Notes: generated by a model from the sequence alone, not told the origin. A stretch of 64,000 bases of DNA from Tetraselmis striata (GCA_006384855.1 VCJN01002403.1:1-64000), one strand, 5' to 3'. Positions 22,832-32,949 are shown, counted from the first letter of the stretch. Translations and numbers: made by a program.

Positions 22832-23218
22832 GTCGCTACCAGGGTTGGGCTGCAGTCCACTTACCAGTACTGCAGGCTGCACGCAGGCTGCAGTACTGCA
22901 GGCTGCAAGCAGGCTGTAGTGCAGGCTGCAGTACTGCAGGCTGCAGTGCAGGCTGCAGTCAACCGGCTGCAGTGCAGGCTGCAGTCAACAGGCTGCAGTA
23001 TTGCAGGCTGCAGTGCAGGCTGTAGTAGCACTGAAACTGTTGATTATAGGGAAGGGCGCGACAGTTAAGGGCATATATTTGGGGAACTTACTTTGGGTAA
23101 CTGCACTGCAGCCCCTTTTCGGGAAGTACTGCAGGCTGCAGTGCAGTAGCTTAACTGCAGGCTGCACTTTCTGCAGTCTGCAGTGCAGTGGATACTGCAG
23201 TCCAACCCTGGTCGCTAC
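22832..23218. mobile_element. non-autonomous hAT-type element (371 bp) with 8-bp target site duplication
   Basis: The element spans 22840-23210 and is flanked by an exact 8-bp duplication, GTCGCTAC, at 22832-22839 and 23211-23218. The terminal inverted repeats read CAGGGTTGG(G/A)CTGCAGT from both ends, then CCAC after a 2-base offset. An 8-bp duplication with termini starting CAGGG is the signature of hAT DNA transposons. There is no transposase frame; much of the interior is iterated CTGCAG with AGGCTGCAGT, and about 100 bp of unique sequence lies at 23030-23130. It must have been mobilised by an enzyme encoded elsewhere. Confidence 0.88.
22862..23025. repeat. iterated CTGCAGGCTGCAGT repeat inside the hAT-type element
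   Basis: About a dozen irregular copies of AGGCTGCAG(T) spaced 10-15 bp apart, with a shorter cluster at 23105-23195. The words are self-complementary (CTGCAG), so the array can fold back on itself; subterminal arrays of this kind are often transposase-binding sites in hAT elements. Confidence 0.75.
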
Positions 23219-23237
23219 GGGATGCTCTAGGCAGGGG

Positions 23238-23575
23238 GTCCGGTTGCTGACGCTAGTCGCTAGCCTAGAGAGGCAGCCCGCCATGCCCTCACCTCGGCGT
23301 GGATCGGGGCTGGCCCTCAAGGAAGTCTAACTGCGTGGGCTGTAGCCGGAGAGTGTCGAACGAAGCAAGCTTGCGTCGAGTGACGCTTCTCCGGAAATGA
23401 TGCAAGCTCCCGCCTGGCTCTTGGCCGGTGTGCCGAGGTTAATCGGTAGAAGATTTGCCGGCGCTAGTCGCTAGTATAGAGAGGTAGCCCGCCATGCCCG
23501 TCAGCGTGGGTCGAGGCTTGCCCTCGAGGGAGTCAGACTGCGCTGGTTGTTGAGCGGACTAAAGTCGCGGCTGAC
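23238..23575 (+). repeat. imperfect direct repeat pair of about 105 bp
   Basis: The segments at 23244-23345 and 23460-23560 share GCTAGTCGCTAG...AGAGAGG.AGCCCGCCATGCCC...GGAGTC. They sit next to the right end of the hAT-type element and merge into the inverted repeat at 23500-24180. Confidence 0.55.
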
Positions 23576-24180
23576 CCCTTCTCCTCGGCGCTGGTGTGCC
23601 AAGCTTCGCATACTAATTTCCCGTTGGTCGAACCGAGCGGGAACAACATTGAGAGCAGTGGACATGGCAGCGCGCAGCGGCGCGGTAGCGCGGGCGTGGC
23701 ATTCATAGTAGCCGACGCCCATGCTACTGCCCATGTTGCCGTCCGTGCATGCTGGTGCTGTGGCTTCCATGGTCCGAGAGCATATATGCGAATTTCTGAC
23801 TGCTCGACGAGCGTTGCCCGAAATTTCGATCGGCCGAGCCGAGAAAAAGCGAGTTTGGGCGGGAACTAGAATACGCGGCGCTCGTTGGCGTCTTGGTAGT
23901 TGGCGAGCCCGTACATATATGGTGGTCGCTGGCGTCATGGTAGCCAGCTTCCGGGTGTGCGCTTATTTCTCTGAAGGTGCGCGAACCTTGAGGCGACCTT
24001 GCGCCGCGATTGCGACATCCAATCGTTGCTTGAGTGTTGAGAACCGGCTACCCATCGCCGGTGATCTCGCTCAGTTTAACGTCCAGACTCGCGTCTAGAC
24101 GGATTTCTTGCGTATTCATCAGACCATCCTCCCTATCAGACGGCCCATAACCTGTTGTGCGCAGTGTCCCTACCAGCCCC
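23500..24180 (-). repeat. inverted partner of the repeat at 19200-19830
   Basis: See the left copy; read on the minus strand it gives the same peptide-like frames (for example LPRRQR and SARPIE), interrupted at different places, so neither copy is a working gene. Confidence 0.6.
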
Positions 24181-26090
24181 TACCGTCCCTACTTGCCAAT
24201 TAGCGGTAGTCGCTCGTACTGGCGACCGCTTGTAGGTATCCGGAAATAACGCAGCTATTGATCACGTGATGGAAGGAGGCGGGGTTTGGAAACGAAAAAG
24301 GATGGCCGGTAGCTTGAGATGTAATCACACTATATGCGTTCCCTACTATGTTAGAGATGCCAGGCCCTAAGAACAACTTGGTCTGGGCGTTGAAGAACAT
24401 CATACTAGCACGTTGTAGTCAATTCCAATTTTAATTTCAGCTTGTGAGGCGTTAAGTACATTGTGGCGAAACCCGGAGCCATTACGGGTACACGCGCGAG
24501 GCTCGATGTGGATCCAACGTACTATGGGGATGGCATTACGGGGTATATAGGCGGTAGCACTACATGATGCGGGCGAACCAGGCACGTCCTTGCAACTACT
24601 GGGCATAGGAGTGAAATGGCGATTACATGGTAGATACGGCATTTACGGGTTTATTCCCTGGGGAAATCGCGATTACGGGCCAATTCGGCATAATTACAAG
24701 ACAAAGATCGGGGAGAGTAGTAGTGGCTCGGCGACTGGGTGGACGGCAGCAATATCGTCGCCCATACCTACATCGTCGTCCCCGGAATTATGGGCTCCGC
24801 TAGCGGCAAGTTCTTTTTCTCTTTTTCACCCCTTTGCTCTTTCGGCTAGCGCCGTCATCATTGGCAGTCCCCTAACCGTTTTCCGGCCGGGCTTGCCCGC
24901 TTCGGTTTCCTTGGCAATCGACACTCGCACTGTTTCTAATCATTGTTCAATACTTAACTGAGGTTAGACCGAAAGTGGTAAACATGTCCGATGAGGATGA
25001 GGATATCATGAATCCTGCGGCGCAGCAGGATTTACAGGACTCGAATTTGCGGCACGCGGACACGCGGGTGTAGTGTCCACCGCATGAAAGTTGGTAATTA
25101 TTGTCGGCACCGGAACGGGCACGACTGCATGCGTGGTTGCAGAACCACGACGCCCGCACGCCGGCGCCGCCATGGCGCCGCCCCGTCGCCCGCCGCCATT
25201 GCCATTACCACTGCCATCCCCACAGACGATGTAGCGCTTCCGCGCTGCTCGTAGAGGAATCCAAACTACATGCCTACGCGCGTGAGAAGGGAGCGTTGCA
25301 GCTAGTGCCGTCGTGGTGACGACATCGCGCTCGCCACCGTGCTGCTGGTCGCCGCTGCCAAAGAGAACAGCGCAACATGACCGTTGCGGCTAGCATCTTG
25401 GGCCGGCTCGCCCTCGGACGCTGGGTCTTCGAGCTCCGCATCAAGCTCGCCAGCTGCATCTTGCAGACTGGCGAAGTTATGGCGAGGAGCGGGTGCGTTA
25501 AACAACGAGCACTGTGAGATTCAGATGTGACGTAAATGTGCCCTACTGGTGACGAACGACGACATACGGGGACGATACGGGACGGACGAGGGACGTGGAT
25601 TTCATACCCAGTAGCGACGACTATCGCGCGCGACCTGTAAAGTACTATATGAATTTCTCGTTTCCATAATTTCATCAAATTGATATGCGCACGCGGGCTC
25701 GCGTGTCGCCCTCCGACGCGGAGCACCCGGGCTAAGTACAGGCGGATGTACGCACTCATTGCACATCGCCGCACATCGCTGACCGCACATCGCTGACCGC
25801 TGACCCCGCGGTGTGCCGCGATGTGCGGCACGACGGGCGGAGGTGTGGGCGGATGTAGGTGGTACGGTAGGTGGTAGGCGGTAGGTGGTGTTCGTAGGTG
25901 CGCGTTTTAATGCAGCCGCCCTAACTGCTGATGATTGTGTAACGCCCCAGCACGCGCATGAAGTATGGGGTCGCCTCACGGTCACCGCCGCTCACCGTTG
26001 AATCAAGCGCGGACAGCCGCGCACTCGCATCTGTGTTGCCTGCCGGTGGTGGGTTACATCCACCCCAACTCTCAACCCCCCCCCCCCCCC
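24181..26090. other. no confident gene; short coding-like relics and simple repeats
   Basis: A plus-strand frame MSDEDEDIMNPAAQQDLQ starts at 24984 and stops after about 30 codons. A minus-strand frame at 25505-25302 has acidic coding-like sequence (SLQDAAGELDAELEDPASEG). Both look like fragments of transposon genes. Simple repeats include GCACATCGCTGACC iterations (25760-25800) and GGTAGGTGGTA iterations (25855-25890). Confidence 0.35.
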
Positions 26091-26117
26091 CCCCGCCCCT
26101 CGCGCGCGGCAGCAGGC

Positions 26118-28458
26118 ATGCCGGCAAAGGGATGGATAGCGAGTGTGTCGAAGGATGGCGTGTACTCATGCAAGCGCTGCCGGGGCAACGTGACGGGCAC
26201 TTGTGATAAGATGGCGCGAGAGCGGCACTTCCTAAAATTCCCGAACTGTAGCCACTCGTTGAAGCGTGCGGCTAAGTTGCGCCGCAAGGCCGCCTTATCA
26301 CAAGCAGCAGCAGCAGGGGCGGCAGCAGCAACAGCAACAACAACAGGGGCGGCAGCAGGAGTAGCTGCAGCCGTCGGAAACGGCCCGCCGGCGCCGGTCT
26401 CGGACGACGGCGGCTCGAAGGTGGACGATGTGATGGGCGTGGGGGAGGACCCCGTTGGCGAAGACGGTATGGACATCGACGCGCCTGCGTGGCCGCCGGC
26501 GGGCGTGGAACCCGCGATGAGGGCGTGATATGGAAAGGCGATTCCGGCGACTTCTACATGAAGGTCATCGCCAAGAAGTTCCGGGGAGTATGGCACTACG
26601 GCGTGATAACCGGCGTCGTTACCGAGTGGGTGTTGGAGGACTACGGCGGGGCGACCCAGTGGCGCGCTGTTTTCGAGGACGGGGGCATTGTGGGCCTTCT
26701 GCGTTCAGAGGTGAGTGGGCCCGGCCTGCGTGCTGGTGGCACCACTCAACTGCGGTTGTATGGAATCACACGCACCCGCCCGGTCGGCGTGGCAGGTTGT
26801 GGAGGCTATGACGGCTGCCCAGGAGCACCCCCCTGTGGATGCGGACGGGGAGGCTCGCTTGGTAACCGTCCATGAAGGCGATGACTTGTCCAGTGAATCA
26901 CGCACCTTGCCCGGCGTGCGGTCAACACAACCCGGCTGGCGGAGGCCAAGCAGAACACTGGCTGCCATGGCGTGTGCCATGTGCATGTGGTCCGGGGCTA
27001 TGTCAGCATGGTCAACCTCTTCCCCCTCGCGCCGTTCCACCTGTTTTTTTTGGGCTTGGGAAGGGACTTCTGGAGGAAATTTGTCACCGTGCAGGGCCAC
27101 ATTGGATTCCGAGCTATGAAGCAGGAAGACCGGCGCCAGGCTTTAGTCCCGATACCCAGCAACTTTGAACGCGGGTTGCGCCCTTCGTTTGCAGTGTCCA
27201 AGAATCGAAAGGTAAACCCCTCCCCCCCCCCCCCCCCCCCCGGGCGTGGGCGTGGGCGTGGGCGTGACGGCATTCCCCTCCATGACTGCAGGGTCAGGCA
27301 AGGTGACGGTGCAGCCCGGCTGGGTCATGGAGGACTGCTTGCACCACATGGAAACGTTTTCCATTCTTAACGCCGGTCCGCTCCTCGAGGAGGCCCGGGT
27401 GAAGGCGATCATGCCCGAGAAGGAGCTCGCGTCCCCAGCGGTGGTGCGTTCGGTGTCACGACTGGCGGTGCTTGGGCACATGTACAAGCGCCTGCAAGGA
27501 GCTGCGTGGTTCGTCACGCGGTGGGGGTTGCAGAATGTGGTGACGGAGGAGGACGGCCCCGAGCGCAAGGCGCAGGTGGACGCGCTCACTAGGGAGGGGA
27601 GGACTCGATACCCAGCGCGGCGCCAAGGCGCGGCGGCCGGGGCAGCGCGGCGCCAAGGCGCGGCGGCCGGGGCAGCGCGGCGCCAAGGCGCGGCGGCCGG
27701 GGCAGCGCGGCGCCAAGGCGCGGCGGCCGGGGCAGCGCGGCGCCAAGGCGCGGCGGCCGGGGCAGCGCGGCGCCAAGGCGCGGCGGCCGGGGCAGCGCGG
27801 CGCCAAGGCGCGGCGGCCGGGGCAGCGCGGCGCCAAGGCGCGGCGGCCGGGGCAGCGCGGCGCCAAGGCGCGGCGGCCGGGGCAGCGCGGCGCCAAGGCG
27901 CGGCGGCCGGGGCAGCGCGGCGCCAACGCGAGTGGGATGGGCGGGGCAGCGCGGCGCCAAGGCGCGGCGGCCGGGGCAGCGCGGCGCCAAGGCGCGGCGG
28001 CCGGGGCAGCGCGGCGCCAAGGCGCGGCGGCCGGGGCAGCGCGGCGCCAAGGCGCGGCGGCCGGGGCAGCGCGGCGCCAACGCGAGTGGGATGGGCGGGG
28101 CAGCGCGGCGCCAAGGCGCGGCGGCCGGGGCAGCGCGGCGCCAAGGCGCGGCGGCCGGGGCAGCGCGGCGCCAACGCGCGGCGGCCGGGGCAGCGCGGCG
28201 CCAAGGCGCGGCGGCCGGGGCAGCGCGGCGCCAAGACAGCGCATACAGCGGAATCGGCGGAAAGGGATGCATTACAAGTTGTGGACGGCAGGCGCTGAAA
28301 ACTATGCGGTCATGCCGCAACAACCCCAGCACTGGCTTCTGGATACCTCTGATCTGGCTGGCGGCGGCGGGCTGCAGGGCCGCATGACTGAGGTGGCGGT
28401 GCTGGTGAGCCCGGAGAGTCTGCATGCGGCGGAGGCGGCGCAGCCGCATAGGCACTAG
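26118..28458 (+). CDS. multi-exon gene with N-terminal zinc-finger-like motif and minisatellite exon, unrecognised (frame breaks)
   Basis: Probable start ATG 26118: MPAKGWIASVSKDGVYSCKR continuing C(x3)NVTGTC...H, a CxxC...C...H cluster like BED or transposase zinc fingers, then an Ala-rich linker. After a frame change near 26515 the exon to 26710 has RGVWHYGVITGVV and WRAVFEDGG, a Tudor/chromo-like pattern (inference). Intron GTGAGT...CAG, next exon from 26796, in phase; frame changes near 26900 lead to HVHVVRGYVSMVNL and FWRKFVTVQG up to 27211. The following intron starts GTAAACCCCTCC plus a C tract. The last exon (from about 27291) has VMEDCLHHMETF, ARVKAIMPEKELA, LGHMYKRLQGAAWF, then a 10-residue repeat array. 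Beyond the array a different frame carries MHYKLWTAGAENYAV to a TAG at 28456. It may be a transposon-derived gene or a damaged host gene. Confidence 0.45.
27244..27267. repeat. (GGCGTG)n short tandem repeat
   Basis: Four GGGCGT-type hexamer units directly after the C tract of the intron that precedes the minisatellite exon. Confidence 0.8.
27613..28245. repeat. 30-bp GC-rich minisatellite, about 21 units, inside an exon
   Basis: Unit boundaries (CAA) fall at 27624 and then every 30 bp, almost without mismatch. In the coding frame each unit gives the decapeptide AARRQGAAAG. Two units (from 27924 and from 28078) are a 34-bp variant containing GAGTGGGATGGGCGGGG; each shifts the frame by one base. 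The variant text reappears outside the array at 28810-28830. All six frames stay open across it. Near-perfect identity implies recent expansion or conversion. Confidence 0.95.
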
Positions 28459-28819
28459 ACAATGCTCTGAAGCGAGCCCCAATTGTCTGCCCAGCGCCTG
28501 CCCCAATGTAACGCACCAGCTTGGCAGCAATTGGCAGCTCTTTTGCCCCCCTCCCACCCCACAGACACACTACCAATACCAGTTTCTCATCCCGGCGGGC
28601 AGTTGATGCGTATACCCAGGCTTGTGCGTCCGCGGTGCGGGGGGGGGAATCACTATAGCTAAGCTAGTGATGTGAGATATGAGTGCAGCAACAGATATTG
28701 TGCAAGATATAATACGATGGCATGCAAGCGGGTCCCCGCTCTTCCACAATCATTGGCCCTGCTCCCTCTTGCCCCGCCCCCGGTGCCCTTTAGCTGCTCT
28801 CAGCATCCCGAGTGGGATG

Positions 28820-29124
28820 GGCGGGGCAGCGGTTGCTACCGAGTGAGGCGTAGCATCGTTTGCAGTAGCAACGCAGCCTTTCCGGTGTGACGCCGCCTGG
28901 ATGTAACCCAGCAGTACGCGCAAAGTGCAAGTGCAAGCTGCTGATGGCGGGGATCCCGCGCGCGGGGGGGGGGGGGGGGGGGGGGGCAGCGGCTGTGGGA
29001 TAGGCGGGGCAGCGGTTGCTACCGAGTGAGGCGTAGCATCGTTTGCAGTAGCAACGCAGCCTTTCCGGTTGCATAGTGTGACACCGCTTGGATGTAACCC
29101 AGCAGTACGCGCAAAGTGCAAGTG
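28820..29124 (+). repeat. direct duplication of about 115 bp, 183 bp apart, flanking a G tract
   Basis: Copies at 28820-28934 and 29003-29124 are nearly identical (the second has a 7-bp insertion, TTGCATA). Each contains GGTTGCTACC...AGTAGCAACG, an inverted repeat able to form a hairpin. A G tract of about 22 nt lies between them at 28964-28986. Confidence 0.85.
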
Positions 29125-29166
29125 TTACACGTCCGTGTGCCCCACCCAATGACATTGCGCCCGACC

Positions 29167-29811
29167 TCACTGACGGCATGTCTCGCTCTCCTTCAGCTCC
29201 TGGGCCGTCCGCCGCCTCACCCTGCGCACCCTACCAGCCGCGCGTGCCTTCTCGGAAGCCTCACACACGGCGGCGCGAGTCGCGTCGTGGAACGCGTCCC
29301 TGACATGGCGGAACTCCGCCCTCACCGTGGCCGTGGTCGGGCAGAGGACTGCCCGCTGATGGGTCGCCATGCATGGGTACTTGGGGCCGCACAAAGCCGG
29401 GGTGCCGTCGCAGCAACACTCCCAGTCCGTCCGTTGGCCGCAGTCCACGCATGACGGGCGTCCGGCCAGGACACGCACATGATAGTGCATGTGGCCGCCT
29501 CCCGCCACTGCTCGTAGTGCTCCGGTCAACATGGCGACGAGCAAGTCGGCATGTCCCGCAGGTGGCTGCGGGGCGGGTGGCGCGAGCGCAGCCTCGCTCG
29601 CCTCGACAACCCCCTCAGCCCGATCAGTCGCCTCGACCACGGCCTCCTCCGCCTCCTGACGCGGCGCACCAGGCGCATCATCGTCGCCTGGCAGGGCGCC
29701 CCCCCCCCGCAACGGCGCCGTCGGCGGTGGCCGACGCCGTCGTGGCGGGGTGTTGTGAGGAGGTGGCCCTAGACATAGGTGGGGCCGGCACCGCCATGTG
29801 TTGCTCCACAT
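29167..29811 (-). CDS. Cys-rich C-terminal region of a transposase-like protein, partial
   Basis: Open frame of about 210 residues with an acidic/Ala-rich start (EAEEAVVEATDRAEGVVEA), then a Cys cluster SCVDCGQRTDWECCCDG...LCGPKYPC and a basic tail (RVRRVRRRTAQELKE). A CxxC...C..C...C cluster near the end with a basic tail is typical of piggyBac-like and related transposases, but the DDE core is not visible, so the assignment is a guess. Upstream minus-strand sequence (29770-30060) has a second protein-like frame (TSDADEPPPKGNMPVGG) in a different phase, so an intron or a break separates them. Confidence 0.38.
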   Translation of the reverse strand: MWSNTWRCRPHLCLGPPPHNTPPRRRRPPPTAPLRGGGALPGDDDAPGAPRQEAEEAVVEATDRAEGVVEASEAALAPPAPQPPAGHADLLVAMLTGALRAVAGGGHMHYHVRVLAGRPSCVDCGQRTDWECCCDGTPALCGPKYPCMATHQRAVLCPTTATVRAEFRHVRDAFHDATRAAVCEASEKARAAGRVRRVRRRTAQELKESETCRQ

Positions 29812-30109
29812 GCGGTGCGGTTCCTGACGCGACAGCTCCGTCGCACCAGTACCGGCGCCGGCACCCCACGCCTGCTGGGATTACCACCAACCGGCATGTT
29901 TCCTTTGGGAGGCGGTTCATCCGCGTCGGAGGTGAGCGGCGGTGCCTGTGTGGGTGTGAATACTGCCCGGCCATTAGGGCTCCCGCCGCCTGCCGCTCCG
30001 CCGACCCAAGCCGCGGCGTGTGCTGCGCCCCGCATAGTCGCCTCGAATATAATATACATGACGCGGGGACGGGGGGGGGGGGGGGGGGGGGGGGATTCGT
30101 ACGTTTCGT

Positions 30110-30412
30110 ATGTCGGCGGAAAGGCGTGCGGAGCTGCGGCTGGCGAAGGTGGTGGAAATAAGCGTGGCGGCGTCGGCGGCGTATTACCGTGCGTGCATGC
30201 GTGCGCAACCCCGCGGCAGCAAGCGCCGGACTCGGCGTGTGCCGGCGGCAGAGCTGCGAAGCCATGGACACGGTACGGGATGCCAAGTCTGGCTAAGCAA
30301 CTGCCGAGGCTGGCGGCTTAACCCCCATGTCCGGCGGTTAAGGGACGGAAAGTGCGTAGAAGATGATCGGCAAAGCGGGCATATAAGCCTGGCTGTGCTA
30401 GGTTCCTATTAA
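30110..30412 (+). CDS. small basic ORF, unrecognised
   Basis: ATG 30110 opens a 100-codon frame: MSAERRAELRLAKVVEISVA, then YYRACMRAQPRG with SKRRTRRVPAAE. The helical, Arg-rich start is protein-like and resembles DNA-binding N-termini of transposon proteins, but no family was recognised. A G tract (30070-30094) lies just upstream in the opposite sense to the C tracts of plus-strand introns. Confidence 0.3.
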   Translation: MSAERRAELRLAKVVEISVAASAAYYRACMRAQPRGSKRRTRRVPAAELRSHGHGTGCQVWLSNCRGWRLNPHVRRLRDGKCVEDDRQSGHISLAVLGSY

Positions 30413-30542
30413 GTAAAGGCGGTTTGTGCTAAGTAATTCGTAGGGGTGGACCATGCAGCGCAGGTAGGGGGCGGTATAAATGAGGCCGGGCACATATACT
30501 GCTCCACGAAACGACACTGTCGCACGTGTAGTTGAATAGACG

Positions 30543-30600
30543 CCCCCCCCCCCCCCCCCCCCCCGCCGGGTCGGCCCGCCGGGTCGGCCCGCCGACCCGC
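30543..30600. repeat. C tract plus short GCCGGGTCGGCCC iterations
   Basis: A C run of about 22 nt is followed by three copies of GCCGGGTCGGCCC-like words that are partly self-complementary. A second C tract follows at 30667-30687. Confidence 0.7.
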
Positions 30601-30784
30601 CACGGCATGTAATATATGTCATGCATCGCCGGGGTATGTGTGAGTGGATGCCCCGCCGCCACACACCCCCCCCCCCCCCCCCCCCCCATTTACACTTGTG
30701 CACTCATTAAGTTTGGGCTGGTTTCGGAGCAGTACATGTACGTATGTATGTACATACAATGGAACGTAGGACCTGCGCGGAAAG

Positions 30785-31945
30785 AGGCGGGGCTGGCGGA
30801 GTGCGTTGGGGGTGCGTAGAGTAGCGTGTTGGTGAGATTCGGGGTGCATCGGACGCCGGATGCCCATCCACCCAGCGTAAAAGACGCCTACGTAATATTC
30901 ACACTATATATATTCACACGCAAATGTGTGAAAACCGGACATTCCGTGCCGGATGGGTGGGAATACGGCGTCCGATGCAGCCAAAACCCCAGGGACACGC
31001 TATTCTATGCACCGCCAATGCACTCCGCCAGCACCGCCTCATTCTCTGTCGATTTCGAAAACGCCTTCACATTATCCACCGCTAATTGCAATTGCCACCG
31101 TGTAATGTTGTCACGATGTGCGCACACAACAACACTTACTACCGGTTCCGACGCGGATGGAGGCGAGGCTTGCGGAGTGCGTTGGGGGTGCGTAGAGTAG
31201 CGTGCTGCAAATAATTGGGGTGCATCGGACGCCGGATGCCCATCCACCCGGCGTAAAAGACGCGTAATATTCACACTTTATTAACACACAAATGTGTGAA
31301 AACCGGACATTCCGTGCCGGATGGGTGGGAATACGGTGTCCGATGCAGCCAAAACCCCAGCACCACGCTATTCTATGCACCGCCAATGCACTCCGCCAGC
31401 ACCGCCTCATTCTCTGTCGATTTCGAAAACGCCTTCACATTATCCACCGCTAATTGCAATTGCCACCGTGTAATATGTTGTCACGATGTGCGCACACAAC
31501 AACACTTACTACCGGTTCCGACGCGGATGGAGGCGAGGCTTGCGGAGTGCGTTGGGGGTGCGTAGAGTAGCGCGCTGCAAATAATTGGGGTGCATCGGAC
31601 GCCGGATGCCCATCCACCCGGCGTAAAAGACGCGTAATATTCACACTTTATTAACACACAAATGTGTAAAAACCGGACATTCCGTGCCGGATGGGTGGGA
31701 ATACGGCGTCCGATGCAGCCAAAACCCCAGGGACACGCTATTCTATGCACCGCCAATGCACTCCGCCAGCACCGCCTCATTCTTTGTCGATTTCGAAAAC
31801 GCCTTCACATTATCCACCGCTAATAATTGCAATTGCCACCGTGTAATGTTGTCACGATGTGCGCACACAACAACACTTACTACCGGTTCCGACGCGGATG
31901 GAGGCGAGGCTTGCGGAGTGCGTTGGCGGTGCACAGACTAGCGGG
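30785..31945. repeat. three tandem 370-bp units, each a long imperfect hairpin
   Basis: The period is 370-371 bp (ACCGGTTCC at 31141, 31511 and 31882) with few differences between units. Inside each unit two arms of about 84 nt are reverse complements at roughly 80 percent: 30790-30873 with 30948-31032, 31168-31252 with 31317-31403, and 31538-31622 with 31687-31773. The loop of about 70 nt contains CACACAAATGTGTG, itself a palindrome. A fourth left arm starts at 31900. No coding frame is conserved. Confidence 0.92.
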
Positions 31946-32305
31946 AGACTAGATCCATTGTCGCTTATTTACAAGCACGGGCGGTGCTGCCAGACCTGAT
32001 CGTCTACGGCCGATATAATATTCACACTAAATTAACATCGGTGCACACCGCCGCACACCGCCGCACACCGCTGCGCGCGCACATTCGTCGCACACATTAT
32101 CCCGGATTCACTCGCCGTATCCATTACGCCGTGCTACTTCAACAATAAACATTGCGAAATTACACCGACACAATGCCGCACCGACTAGCTCTTGACAATA
32201 CGTGCATATAAATAGTAGTGGCGCGCTGCTCCTCGCCTCCGATGTGTCGTTGACTGCTGCGGAAGGCGGTCGTCGACTGGGTGTTAGTTTCTCCACCTCG
32301 GCCGC

Positions 32306-32341
32306 CCCCCCCCCCCCCCCCCCCCCCCCGCCCCCCCCCCC
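32306..32341. repeat. long C tract
   Basis: About 35 nearly uninterrupted C residues with one G. If it marks an intron as elsewhere in the window, the gene would run on the plus strand. Confidence 0.85.
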
Positions 32342-32359
32342 TTCACCGCTCACAGCGCC

Positions 32360-32650
32360 ATGGCCGACCTCGCCCCCCCGGGCAAAAGTGGGCGGCGAGC
32401 CTTGTTGTCTCGCGTGTCCGCGCCGCCGGCATCGAGGAGGACGAGAAAGACATGAGGAAACGCGTGACAAGGTGGGCGCGCAACAAAACACTCCATCCTC
32501 CACATTAGCACGCACCCACTCGTGGCTAACTTGTGCCGCGCGCAGGTTCGTCCGGGAGCGCCGTTAAGGCCCACCTCAACGCCAAGGCTTCCACAGTGCC
32601 AGCGGCGCAACTCGTGGTGGCCGAGGAGGCCGCATCCTCAGCCGCTTAAA
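32360..32650 (+). CDS. possible two-exon coding stretch, unrecognised
   Basis: After the C tract a frame gives RVRAAGIEEDEKDMRKRVTR up to a GTGGGC donor at about 32472. After a CGCGCAG acceptor at 32544 a second protein-like frame (SGSAVKAHLNAKAS, QLVVAEEAASSAA) ends at TAA 32647-32649. The phases of the two do not join cleanly, so this may be a broken gene. The helical, charged sequence has no recognisable domain. Confidence 0.28.
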
Positions 32651-32721
32651 GGCGAAACGATTGTGGCTTGTTGTGGGTGTCTGGGCACAGGGGGCGTCCC
32701 GACGCGAAGGTAAGGAAGCTC

Positions 32722-32949
32722 ATGGCGGCGTCGTCGACGGCACAGCCTCCCGGGGTGGTGAAGACACTGACGGATGACAAGAAGCGGAAGAGGCCAGTGA
32801 AGAAACGCCGAGGTAAGAAACTGACGGTCGCGGAGTCGGAGGCGGAGTCGGAGGCGCAGGCGGAGGCGGAGGCGGAGGCGGAGGCGGAGGCAGCGAGATC
32901 GTCGAAGCGGAGGGTCCCGCGGGCACGCAAGAACAAGAACAAGCAGTAG
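32722..32949 (+). CDS. small Lys/Arg-rich protein with (AE)n repeat, nuclear-type
   Basis: ATG 32722 to TAG 32947, 75 residues: MAASSTAQPPGVVKTLTD, then DDKKRKRPVKKRRGKK (bipartite nuclear-localisation-like), an ESEAESEAQAEAEAEAEA stretch encoded by GGAGGC repeats, and a basic tail RRVPRARKNKNKQ. Possibly the last exon of the gene suggested at 32360-32650, since AAGG-type acceptors lie just upstream. Function unknown. Confidence 0.4.
   Translation: MAASSTAQPPGVVKTLTDDKKRKRPVKKRRGKKLTVAESEAESEAQAEAEAEAEAEAARSSKRRVPRARKNKNKQ

Noticed and set aside
22862..23025. CRISPR-like array
   Set aside because: Spacing is irregular, spacers are 0-8 bp, and the block lies within terminal inverted repeats of a hAT-type element in a eukaryotic genome.
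27143..28557. Long minus-strand frames of 260-360 codons over the minisatellite
   Set aside because: A 30-bp array with no stop in any frame keeps all six frames open; the plus frame continues from a spliced exon.
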